A DNA stretch of 17,279 bases from Symbiodinium natans (lineage: Eukaryota > Sar > Dinophyceae > Suessiales > Symbiodiniaceae): NCBI GenBank assembly GCA_905221605.1, contig CAJNDS010001479.1, forward strand, positions 1 through 17,279. The letters are read 5' to 3'. Numbering within the stretch: the stretch's first letter is position 1; every line of letters begins with the position of its first letter. The notes beneath the pieces are model-generated. The model was not told the DNA's origin. It made no database searches and saw only the letters and a program-made list of their open reading frames with translations. Both the position numbers and the translations under genes were made by a program. This document shows positions 8,330 through 17,071 of the stretch, piece by piece.

Positions 8330-8350
8330 CTTACCGATGAAATGCTACGG
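8330..8350 (-). other. Weak spliced-leader-like sequence upstream of the Helitron ORF
   Basis: On the minus strand CCGTAGCATTT begins at 8350, about 65 bp before the ATG at 8284. The dinoflagellate spliced leader begins CCGTAGCCATTTT. The match is 11 bases with one deletion, and the rest of the leader is not conserved. It could be a relict leader from a reinserted cDNA, or chance. Confidence 0.25.
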
Positions 8351-9120
8351 GAGCAAGCCGAATCCACAAGTGCACGAAAGCAGCTCACTCAACTGAACAA
8401 GAACATGTCGGAGCTGCCATGTTGCAGAAGCTCACAGGCTTTTTTTTCGGCTCTCGCTGCGGTTCAGACCTTCACTTCTAGGAGCCATGCGCATTCCCAT
8501 TCGGGATCAAGACCCAATCTGCGGAACCAGCCCCTCAGGCGTGTGTCTTCGCGGCACACGCTGATCTTCTGGGTTGCAACTGTTCACAGCTGCCACTTGA
8601 AAGAAGAACCTGAGAAAGCTGAGCTCGCGACTGTCTGGCCAAGGATTCTGGCAGATGTTGTCGTTCCATGCCTAATGCCCTCGACCCGGACCTGTAAGGA
8701 GGATGTCTGGTTCTTTTTAGGGCGCAGGACGAATCGTGGCCGGCTCTGCTTCTTCGGAGTGTAGCCCGCTGTGATTCGCAGAGCTGCTTCGACGGTCGGG
8801 TCCAGACCTCGCCTCAGTGTGCTTCGGTGCGAGAATTCCAGAAAGGTTAAAAAAATCTGGGTCCCTGACTCGAATTTGTAGGCGAAAGGATACTTGAAGC
8901 CAGCTCCGCTTGCTTCAGATTGTGTTTGAGCACCTGAGACAGGAGGCGGGATTGCTCAAAAAAGATCTAAATTGTTTTCCCAATGCCTGAGCCCCTGACC
9001 CTGTGAGCCACTATGTCGCACATGGCCAGGGGGAGGGATTAGAAATTTGAGAATTCAGCTCGAGCCTCAGCTGAAAGTGAACACAACATTGTGTAAATGC
9101 AGCCAAGGAGCCTTGCATTC
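8351..9120. other. Spacer with no supported gene
   Basis: A 140-aa plus-strand ORF (8342-8764) starts here but shows no motif, no repeat and no family resemblance, and its low-complexity Ser/Arg composition gives no support. From 8765 to 9120 I see no repeat or RNA gene. On position alone, the 5' end of the Helitron could lie in this stretch. Confidence 0.5.
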
Positions 9121-9123
9121 CCC

Positions 9124-12100
9124 TGGTGATTCCTAGGCATCAGCCGGCACATGTCTCCAGCAATGATTGTTGCTCTCTAGAAAATGCTCAGTGATAAGGC
9201 TGCTCTAGTTGCTGTTTGAGGCTCTGGACTGGGCTTGTGGTGACTCCGAGCCAGCAGCGGGGACATGTTGCCAGCCATGGTTGTTGCTGTCTAGAAAATG
9301 CTCTCTAGTTGCTGAATGAGGGTCTGTGCCGGGCTTGTGGTGTTCCTAGCCATCAGCCGGCGCGTGTCTCCAGCTATGGTTGTTGCTCTCTAGAAAATGC
9401 TCAGTGATAAGGCTGCTCTAGTTGCTGTTTGAGGGTCTGGGCTGGGCTTGTGGTGACTCCTAGCCCGGACATGTCTCCAGCCATAGTTGTTCCGCTTTGA
9501 AACATGCTCAGTGATGAGGCTGCTCTAGTTGCTGTTTGAGGGTCTGGTCTGGGCTTGTGGTGACTCCTAGCCATCGGCAGGCGCATGTCTCCAGCAATGA
9601 TTGTTGCTCTCTAGAAAATGCTCAGTGATAAGGCTGCTCTAGTTGCTGTTTGAGGGTCTGGACTGGGCTTGCGGTGACTCCTATAGAAAATGCTCCGTGA
9701 TAAGGCTGCTCTAGTTGCTGTTTGCGGGTCTGGGCTGATGTCTCCAGCAATGAGTCCATCTGCCGGCGCATGTCTCTAGCCCTCGTTATTGCTCTCTAGA
9801 AAATGTTCAGTGATAAGGTTGCTCTAGTTGCTGATTGAGGGTCGGACTGGGCTTGTGGTGATTCCTAGGCATCAGCCGGCACATGTCTCCAGCAATGATT
9901 GTTGCTCTCTAGAAAATGCTCAGTGATAAGGCTGCTCTAGTTGCTGTTTGAGGCTCTGGACTGGGCTTGTGGTGACTCCGAGCCAGCAGCGGGGACATGT
10001 TGCCAGCCATGGTTGTTGCTGTCTAGAAAATGCTCTCTAGTTGCTGAATGAGGGTCTGTGCCGGGCTTGTGGTGTTCCTAGCCATCAGCCGGCGCGTGTC
10101 TCCAGCTATGGTTGTTGCTCTCTAGAAAATGCTCAGTGATAAGGCTGCTCTAGTTGCTGTTTGAGGGTCTGGGCTGGGCTTGTGGTGACTCCTAGCCCGG
10201 ACATGTCTCCAGCCATAGTTGTTCCGCTTTGAAACATGCTCAGTGATGAGGCTGCTCTAGTTGCTGTTTGAGGGTCTGGTCTGGGCTTGTGGTGACTCAG
10301 CAATGATTGTTGCTCTCTAGAAAATGCTCAGTGATAAGGCTGCTCTAGTTGCTGTTTGAGGGTCTGGACTGGGCTTGCGGTGACTCCTATAGAAAATGCT
10401 CCGCGATAAGGCTGCTCTAGTTGCTGTTTGCGGGTCTGGGCTGATGTCTCCAGCAATGAGTCCATCCGCCGGCGCATGTCTCTAGCCCTGGTTGTTGCTC
10501 TCTAGAAAATGTTCAGTGATAAGGTTGCTCTAGTTGCTGATTGAGGGTCGGACTGGGCTTGTGGTGATTCCTAGGCATCAGCCGGCACATGTCTCCAGCA
10601 ATGATTGTTGCTCTCTAGAAAATGCTCAGTGATAAGGCTGCTCTAGTTGCTGTTTGAGGCTCTGGACTGGGCTTGTGGTGACTCCGAGCCAGCAGCGGGG
10701 ACATGTTGCCAGCCATGGTTGTTGCTGTCTAGAAAATGCTCTCTAGTTGCTGAATGAGGGTCTGTGCCGGGCTTGTGGTGTTCCTAGCCATCAGCCGGCG
10801 CGTGTCTCCAGCTATGGTTGTTGCTCTCTAGAAAATGCTCAGTGATAAGGCTGCTCTAGTTGCTGTTTGAGGGTCTGGGCTGGGCTTGTGGTGACTCCTA
10901 GCCCGGACATGTCTCCAGCCATAGTTGTTCCGCTTTGAAACATGCTCAGTGATGAGGCTGCTCTAGTTGCTGTTTGAGGGTCTGGTCTGGGCTTGTGGTG
11001 ACTCCTAGCCATCGGCAGGCGCATGTCTCCAGCAATGATTGTTGCTCTCTAGAAAATGCTCAGTGATAAGGCTGCTCTAGTTGCTGTTTGAGGGTCTGGA
11101 CTGGGCTTGCGGTGACTCCTATAGAAAATGCTCCGTGATAAGGCTGCTCTAGTTGCTGTTTGCGGGTCTGGGCTGATGTCTCCAGCAATGAGTCCATCCG
11201 CCGGCGCATGTCTCTAGCCCTGGTTGTTGCTCTCTAGAAAATGTTCAGTGATAAGGTTGCTCTAGTTGCTGATTGAGGGTCGGACTGGGCTTGTGGTGAT
11301 TCCTAGGCATCAGCCGGCACATGTCTCCAGCAATGATTGTTGCTCTCTAGAAAATGCTCAGTGATAAGGCTGCTCTAGTTGCTGTTTGAGGCTCTGGACT
11401 GGGCTTGTGGTGACTCCGAGCCAGCAGCGGGGACATGTTGCCAGCCATGGTTGTTGCTGTCTAGAAAATGCTCTCTAGTTGCTGAATGAGGGTCTGTGCC
11501 GGGCTTGTGGTGTTCCTAGCCATCAGCCGGCGCGTGTCTCCAGCTATGGTTGTTGCTCTCTAGAAAATGCTCAGTGATAAGGCTGCTCTAGTTGCTGTTT
11601 GAGGGTCTGGGCTGGGCTTGTGGTGACTCCTAGCCCGGACATGTCTCCAGCCATAGTTGTTCCGCTTTGAAACATGCTCAGTGATGAGGCTGCTCTAGTT
11701 GCTGTTTGAGGGTCTGGTCTGGGCTTGTGGTGACTCCTAGCCATCGGCAGGCGCATGTCTCCAGCAATGATTGTTGCTCTCTAGAAAATGCTCAGTGATA
11801 AGGCTGCTCTAGTTGCTGTTTGAGGGTCTGGACTGGGCTTGCGGTGACTCCTATAGAAAATGCTCCGTGATAAGGCTGCTCTAGTTGCTGTTTGCGGGTC
11901 TGGGCTGATGTCTCCAGCAATGAGTCCATCCGCCGGCGCATGTCTCTAGCCCTGGTTGTTGCTCTCTAGAAAATGTTCAGTGATAAGGTTGCTCTAGTTG
12001 CTGATTGAGGGTCAGACTGGGCTTGTGGTGATTCCTAGGCATCAGCCGGCACACCAGCAATGATTGTTGCTCTCTAGAAAATGCTCAGTGATAAGGCTGC

Positions 12101-12899
12101 TCTAGTTGCTGTTTGAGGGTCTGGACTGGGCTTGTGGGGACTCCTAGCCAGCAGCGGGGACATGTTGCCAGCCATGGTTGTTGCTGTCTAGAAAATGCTC
12201 TCTAGTTGCTGAATGAGGGTCTGTGCCGGGCTTGTGGTGTTCCTAGCCATCAGCCGGCGCGTGTCTCCAGCTATGGTTGTTGCTCTCTAGAAAATGCTCA
12301 GTGATAAGGCTGCTCTAGTTGCTGTTTGAGGGTCTGGGCTGGGCTTGTGGTGACTCCTAGCCCGGACATGTCTCCAGCCATAGTTGTTCCGCTTTGAAAC
12401 ATGCTCAGTGATGAGGCTGCTCTAGTTGCTGTTTGAGGGTCTGGTCTGGGCTTGTGGTGACTCCTAGCCATCGGCAGGCGCATGTCTCCAGCAATGATTG
12501 TTGCTCTCTAGAAAATGCTCAGTGATAAGGCTGCTCTAGTTGCTGTTTGAGGGTCTGGACTGGGCTTGCGGTGACTCCTATAGAAAATGCTCCGTGATAA
12601 GGCTGCTCTAGTTGCTGTTTGCGGGTCTGGGCTGATGTCTCCAGCAATGAGTCCATCCGCCGGCGCATGTCTCTAGCCCTGGTTGTTGCTCTCTAGAAAA
12701 TGTTCAGTGATAAGGTTGCTCTAGTTGCTGATTGAGGGTCGGACTGGGCTTGTGGTGATTCCTAGGCATCAGCCGGCACACCAGCAATGATTGTTGCTCT
12801 CTAGAAAATGCTCAGTGATAAGGCTGCTCTAGTTGCTGTTTGAGGGTCTGGACTGGGCTTGTGGGGACTCCTAGCCAGCAGCGGGGACATGTTGCCAGC
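9124..12899. repeat. Higher-order satellite array, 732-bp unit
   Basis: The landmark CAGCCGGCAC, preceded by tcctaggcat, recurs at 9141, 9873, 10579, 11311, 12043 and 12770. Unit lengths are therefore 732, 706, 732, 732 and 727 bp, plus a partial sixth. Each unit holds about seven diverged subunits of roughly 85-120 bp sharing 'tctctagaaaatgctcagtg', 'ataaggctgctctagttgct' and 'gggcttgtggtgactcc'. Corresponding subunits in different units are nearly identical, while neighbouring subunits within a unit differ clearly. The short unit 2 lacks about 26 bp near 10298. Units 5 and 6 share a 5-bp loss (gcacaccagc). A 61-aa minus-strand ORF recurs with the unit and is not considered a gene. Confidence 0.95.
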
Positions 12900-13136
12900 C
12901 ATGGTTGTTGCTCTCTCAAAAATGCTCAGTGATAAGGCTGCTCTAGTTGCTGCTTGAGGGTCTGGGCTGGGCTTGTGGTGATTCCCAGCCACCAGCCGGC
13001 ACATGTCTCCGGCAATTGCTCTCTAGAAAAATGCTCAGTGATAAGGCTGCTCCAGTTGCTGTTTGAGGGTCTGGACTGGGCTTGTGGTGATTCCGAGCCA
13101 TCCCAGCCATGGTTGTTGTTGCTTTCTAGAAAAAAT
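12900..13136. repeat. Diverged edge monomers of the satellite
   Basis: About two subunits follow the last recognisable 732-bp unit but do not keep its subunit order. They carry more private changes (ctctcaaaaatgctc, ggcaattgctctctag). The array ends in 'ttgctttctagaaaaaatg'. Confidence 0.85.
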
Positions 13137-13303
13137 GAACCAGAATAGGGATTTCCAAGGGCAATTTTGCAAATACGTTCAATTTACTTAAACCTCTTTG
13201 TGTGTCAGTCAGGTATGTTGAGTGCGCGAAAATTTGCCCAGTGGAAAGGGAGTCAGTTCACTTCCAGGTGATGGTACAGACTATTTGCGAGCGATTCGTT
13301 CTG
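13137..13303. other. Unique junction with inverted AAGTAAATTG motif
   Basis: This is non-repetitive sequence between the satellite and the telomere-type module. At 13180-13200 it contains CAATTTACTTAAACCTC and what follows, the reverse complement of the motif at 1332-1352. No gene is seen. Confidence 0.6.
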
Positions 13304-13500
13304 CAACACATACAATTTCTATTTATCCTGTCCTTGAGGGTTTAGGGTTTAGGGTTTAGGGCTTAGGGTTTAGGGTTTAGGGTTTAGGGTTTAGGGTTTA
13401 GGGTTTAGGGTTTAGGGTTTAGGGTTTAGGGTTTAGGGTTTAGGGTTTAGGGTTTAGGGTTTAGGGTTTAGGGTTTATAGAAATTGTATAGGGTTTGGGT
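13304..13500. repeat. Interstitial TTTAGGG array in an inverted-repeat frame (copy 2)
   Basis: About 20 TTTAGGG units (13336-13477, one GCTTAGGG variant) lie between ATACAATTTCTAT (13310-13322) and ATAGAAATTGTAT (13477-13489). The right flank 'agggtttgggtccc' is shared with the other two copies. The left flank beyond 'acacatac' is not. Confidence 0.95.
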
Positions 13501-13520
13501 CCCAAAAACTCCTTTGGCAC

Positions 13521-13807
13521 CGGCCAACCTTTTCTTCATAGATTGAGATAAAAAGGTTGGCCGATAGTCACTAAACTCATGGGTCAGCTTCTTTTCACCG
13601 GCCAACCTTTTGCTCTTGTTTTAGTACAGCAAGGTTGGCCGGTGCCAAAAACGCGCTTTTTCACCGGCCAACCTGCTCTCTTTAAAAAAAGAGCAAAAGG
13701 TTGGCCGGTGAAAGTAGCTGACGCAAGGTTGGTCGGTGAAAAAAACGTGCTTTTTCACCGGCCAACCCACCCTGCTCTCTTCAAAAAGAGCAAAAAAGGT
13801 TGGCCGG
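13521..13807. repeat. GGCCAACC hairpin cluster A
   Basis: Inverted pairs of CACCGGCCAACC and GGTTGGCCGGTG repeat in tandem. The stems are 13521-13533/13551-13563 (13 bp), 13596-13609/13631-13644 (14 bp), 13659-13674/13698-13713 (16 bp, with an inner GCTCT/AGAGC stem) and 13758-13767/13798-13807. An extra arm near 13725-13745 can pair with the next left arm through a short loop. The same ORF-like peptide (FTGQPFAL) appears on both strands because of the palindromy and is not coding. Confidence 0.9.
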
Positions 13808-13898
13808 TCTAGTTTGAGCCTGCCGGAGCCTATTTTGGGGTTTCCCGGCTCCCCGCTCAATGTTGCGCTGCTTAATTTGGGTTCAATTTGACTTAATT

Positions 13899-13979
13899 TG
13901 GGGGCTGGGGTAGGGTTCTGGGGGGCTGGGGGGCTGGGGGCTGGGGGGCTTGGGGGGCTGGGAGCTGGAGGCTGGGGCT
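13899..13979 (+). repeat. G-rich tract with quadruplex potential
   Basis: Repeated GGGGGGCTGGGGG-type units give more than ten runs of four or more G within about 80 bp of the plus strand. Such DNA can form G-quadruplexes. It lies between the two telomere-type modules. The flanks at 13811-13898 and 13980-14012 hold no gene. Confidence 0.8.
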
Positions 13980-14012
13980 GCGCTTTGGGATAGACACATG
14001 CTTTCGAGAAAT

Positions 14013-14134
14013 CTACTCAAACTCGGCTCGTCAGCTGTTTAGACAAATAACTTGGGAATTGCCGCATGATACCGCCAGGCGCTTTGGATGAATACTCAAA
14101 CTCTGCTTGTCAGCTGTTTAGACAAATAAGTTGG
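14013..14134. repeat. Two-copy ~80-bp direct repeat
   Basis: The segment 'tactcaaactc(g/t)gct', 'gtcagctgtttagacaaata' and so on starts near 14013 and again near 14093. The second copy leads into the left flank of telomere element copy 3. Both contain 'agacaaataa(c/g)ttggg', also seen at 1367. Confidence 0.8.
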
Positions 14135-14525
14135 GAAATTCAGAATGATACCACATACAATTTCTATTTATTTTGTCTTGAGGGTTTAGGGTTTAGGGTT
14201 TAGGGTTTAGGGTTTAGGGTTTAGGGTTTAGGGTTTAGGGTTTAGGGTTTAGGGTTTAGGGTTTAGGGTTTAGGGTTTAGGGTTTAGGGTGTAGGGTTAG
14301 GGTTTAGGGTTTAGGGTTTAGGGTTTAGGGTTTAGGGTTTAGGGTTTAGGGTTTAGGGTTTAGGGTTTAGGGTTTAGGGTTTAGGTTTTAGGGTTTAGGG
14401 TTTAGGGTTTAGGGTTTAGGGTTTAGGGTTTAGGGTTTAGGGTTTAGGGTTTAGGGTTTAGGGTTTAGGGTTTAGGGTTTAGGGTTTAGGGTTTAATAGA
14501 AATTGTATAGGGTTTGGGTCCCAAA
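14135..14525. repeat. Interstitial TTTAGGG array in an inverted-repeat frame (copy 3)
   Basis: About 45 TTTAGGG units (14181-14495), with a few variants (GTGTAGGG, TTAGGG, TTTAGGTTTTAGGG), lie between ATACAATTTCTAT (14155-14167) and ATAGAAATTGTAT (14496-14508). Flanks match copy 1 on both sides and copy 2 on the right. The repeat strand has the same direction in copies 2 and 3. Confidence 0.95.
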
Positions 14526-14905
14526 AACTCCTTTGGCACCGGCCAACCTTTTCTTCATAGATTGAGATAAAAAGGTTGGCCGATAGTCACTAAACTCATG
14601 GGGCAGCTTCTTTTCACCGGCCAACCTTTTGCTCTTGTTTTAGTACAGCAAGGTTGGCCGGTGCCAAAAACGCGCTTTTTCACCGGCCAACCTGTTCTCT
14701 TTAAAAAAAGAGCAAAAGGTTGGCCGGTGAAAGTAGCTGACACAAGGTTGGCCGGTGAAAAAAACGTGCTTTTTCACCGGCCAACCCGCCCTGCTCTCTT
14801 CAAAAAGAGCAGAAAAGGTTGGCCGGTGAAAAAAAACGTGTTTTTTCACCGGCCAACCCGCCCTGCTCTCTTCAAAAAGAGCAGAAAAGGTTGGCCGGCG
14901 AAAGA
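14526..14905. repeat. GGCCAACC hairpin cluster B
   Basis: This is nearly identical to cluster A at an offset of about 1019 bp, with one additional hairpin unit (about 14826-14899) that repeats the preceding one. Arms are intact and changes fall mostly in loops. The clusters are clearly a duplication together with their telomere arrays. Confidence 0.9.
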
Positions 14906-14924
14906 GGCTGACTCATGAGCCAGG

Positions 14925-15480
14925 GCTGAATTTGGAGCTTTAGTTAGGGCCCGGGCTTGACTTGGGGGCGCCCCAGGCTATTTTGGAACCTGATTTGAGG
15001 TAATTTGGGGTGACCTAGTTCTTCTGCACCTTAATTTCGAATTCAATTTGGGGCCTACTGAGGCTTAAATTGGAGCTTAATTTAGAACTTCATTTGAGGT
15101 CCCGACGAAGCCTAGTTTGGAGCATCATTTGGGCCTTCTGCTCCTTGATTTGAGGCTCCGGGGAGTTGGGCCTCCGGGGCCTGAATTGGCGCTTCCCGGA
15201 ATTTCGTTTGGGTCCTAATTTGGGTCCTAATTTTTCTGTGCCTTCTGGAGCTTCTCTTGAAGCCTAATTTAGGATCTTTCAAACTTCATTTGGGGCTTGG
15301 GGCTTGTTGATTTGGAACCTGATTTGGGGCTTCCTGTTTGCCGGGGTGTAAGTTGAGCAGGGCCTGATTTAAGCCTCCAGAAGTTTGTGCCGGAAAGGCG
15401 GGAGGGTTTTGGAGGTGTTTGGGGGGGAGAAGTCTGCGGGGGTTTGAGTTTTGGCTTTGGGGCCTGCTCTTGATTGAAGT
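14925..15480. repeat. Degenerate TTTGGGGCTTGATTTGGAGC-like repeat field
   Basis: Irregular 18-25-bp units of the form 'ggcctaatttggagctt' run through this stretch with many changes. They resemble the minisatellite at 1-915 in composition and rhythm, but I cannot align them with certainty. No gene is supported; the ORFs here follow the repeat. Confidence 0.6.
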
Positions 15481-15484
15481 TTTG

Positions 15485-15525
15485 GTCAACAGTACGGCGG
15501 GCACTGTTGACTACAGGCGAACTAA
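15485..15525 (+). other. Hairpin plus CTAA: possible Helitron 3' end
   Basis: A perfect 9-bp stem, GTCAACAGT (15485-15493) and ACTGTTGAC (15503-15511), is followed 10 bp later by CTAA (15522-15525) and then T. This is the layout of a Helitron 3' terminus (hairpin, about 10 nt, CTRR, host T). It is on the plus strand, so it cannot belong to the minus-strand Helitron gene. It could mark a non-autonomous copy, or arise by chance. Confidence 0.35.
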
Positions 15526-15662
15526 TTTTTCTCCATGTGAAAGTCAGCGACCGTGCTTCTGCGTAACCAGTCCATGAACCTGTACAAGAGCATGCAAATT
15601 GGCCTGGGCCAGTGCTCGGCTGCACTGTGAGTCACGTGCCACAAGCGTTCGGGAAGCAAGGA

Positions 15663-16871
15663 TCAGAAAGGGACCACGGCGTAGGTTGTGTAAATTTGCA
15701 CGGTATGTTGCATGTTCCCTATCAAGGCAGGCCCCCTCCGGAAAGCATCTAGCAAGTACACTCTGTCTTCAAAAGATTTCAGAGCAGTCCAATAATCGTA
15801 GAAACGGGAATTCTCTGTGGTGCTGCGGATCTGCAGCAGGCTTATGGCTCCTGTTGGCCAGGCGCTGTATTCGCGCAAGAGTTGCAACTTGAAGCCAAGC
15901 CTCTCCAACATGTTGCCTACACACAGCGGCGAGAATATCACACCGTTGCGTATAGAGTCCCACTCGTGGACATACTCTTCTTGCTCAATGGAGTATTCCA
16001 CTCTGCCAAAAGCATTGTTGATGGAAACCTTGGCACTCTGAAGCTGCTTCGTTTTGAACCTTTTGCGGTCGTCGAAGCTTTCGAAGTACAGAGTATCTCC
16101 GGCAAGAGTCAGAAAGCACCACCTTGGTTGGCACAGGTGTGCCGCCCCACTCGAGAGAGGTACTTGAATGCCGGCTTGCAGTATACCTTCTTCCATAGCC
16201 CACTTCAAGCCAGACTTACGGAAAGGAGGCCCTGCCGCCATCGATGCCAAGTACTTTGCCTTCAGGGTACGTCGAGCTTTCCACCATTCACGGCGCAAGG
16301 CCCTTGCAACAGTGTGCTTGCCACGCCAATGTGTGCGGCACTTGCGCTTCATCTTGACATTGGTGAAGGGCTCCTTCTTGCGATAGTGCACGTACGTCCA
16401 ATGCAGACGAAAGTCGCGATTGCCTTGGCGCCACCGAGCAGCGGCTTTCAAATACTTTTGACTGCCTTCGCTGATGCCTGGACTGGCAGCAGGGATTGGC
16501 CGGCCCATCACGAAATGCTTCAGGCGTTGCTTCTTCTTGTGGAGCCAACTCGTCCGCAACTCGAACTTGCTTTCTTCTCCTGCCCTTGTGCGAAGAAGAC
16601 ACTGCTCGTTAGTAGATAACGCGCAGAGCGAACCCAAGTCAAAGGCAGCTTGGTACACCGGCGACTTGATGCGTCGCCAATGTTTGAGGAGCCTTTGCAA
16701 GTTCCCTTTGCCTACACGGGAAGAGAGCGCCCGCTGCAAAGTGTCTACGCAGCACAGCACGCAGCGTGTTCCGGTGGGCTGGGCGGGTCCACCACGCCCG
16801 TCCTGCGCAAACAGACACGGTCTGGCTGCGCCGCCCGCAGGATCCTCCAAGCCAGCGCAATACTTCGGCAT
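15663..16871 (-). CDS. Unrecognised 402-aa protein
   Basis: I do not recognise this protein. The first ATG is at 16871 in a good initiation context (GCCGCCATGCC). The open frame reaches 16898 by TTG and stops upstream at TAG. Near the N terminus are clustered cysteines (RCVLCC, with others 40-50 residues later). A long basic, Trp-rich middle (about residues 110-210 from the ATG, with motifs such as WRRIK, RREWWKARR and KMKRKCRTHW) could bind nucleic acid. Beyond it, PRWCFLTLAGDTLYFESFDDRKR resembles the first strands of a PH-like fold, but only weakly. No signal peptide or membrane segment is seen. It has no intron-like break and no neighbour that suggests a role. Its length and even composition argue for a real gene or a recent gene fragment. 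Confidence 0.55.
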   Translation of the reverse strand: MPKYCAGLEDPAGGAARPCLFAQDGRGGPAQPTGTRCVLCCVDTLQRALSSRVGKGNLQRLLKHWRRIKSPVYQAAFDLGSLCALSTNEQCLLRTRAGEESKFELRTSWLHKKKQRLKHFVMGRPIPAASPGISEGSQKYLKAAARWRQGNRDFRLHWTYVHYRKKEPFTNVKMKRKCRTHWRGKHTVARALRREWWKARRTLKAKYLASMAAGPPFRKSGLKWAMEEGILQAGIQVPLSSGAAHLCQPRWCFLTLAGDTLYFESFDDRKRFKTKQLQSAKVSINNAFGRVEYSIEQEEYVHEWDSIRNGVIFSPLCVGNMLERLGFKLQLLREYSAWPTGAISLLQIRSTTENSRFYDYWTALKSFEDRVYLLDAFRRGPALIGNMQHTVQIYTTYAVVPF

Positions 16872-16898
16872 GGCGGCAAGCTGCAAGCTGCAAGACAA

Positions 16899-17071
16899 CT
16901 TCTAGTTACCCGACAATTGCCCCTTGTGATCTAGGTTTCTTACAAGTGGGCACGTGGTATGATCCGTGTGCTGTTGACTTGAGCAAAAGTTCTGCGGCGC
17001 GTGCAAGTGGCCTGCTGCTACTCAGTAGGCCCAACATGAACCTAGAAGCTCCGTCGGCTGCTGGATTCCCT
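16899..17071. other. Spacer with no feature
   Basis: Upstream flank of the 402-aa ORF. I see no repeat, RNA gene or clear promoter. Confidence 0.4.

Noticed and set aside
8342-8764. 140-aa plus-strand ORF divergent from the Helitron gene
   Set aside because: No motif or family resemblance; the length is possible by chance in this GC-rich stretch.
9401-12483. A 61-aa minus-strand ORF repeated identically four times in the satellite
   Set aside because: It recurs only because the 732-bp unit recurs, and it has no start context or recognisable protein features.
13336-14495. A true chromosome end
   Set aside because: Both TTTAGGG arrays are bounded on both sides by unique or duplicated sequence, so they are interstitial.
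13521-14899. CRISPR-like repeats
   Set aside because: The repeats are foldback arms in alternating orientation with short related loops, not direct repeats with unique spacers, and the genome is eukaryotic.
13579-14918. ORFs coding FTGQPFAL-like repeated peptides on both strands
   Set aside because: They arise from the palindromic GGCCAACC arms read in several frames.
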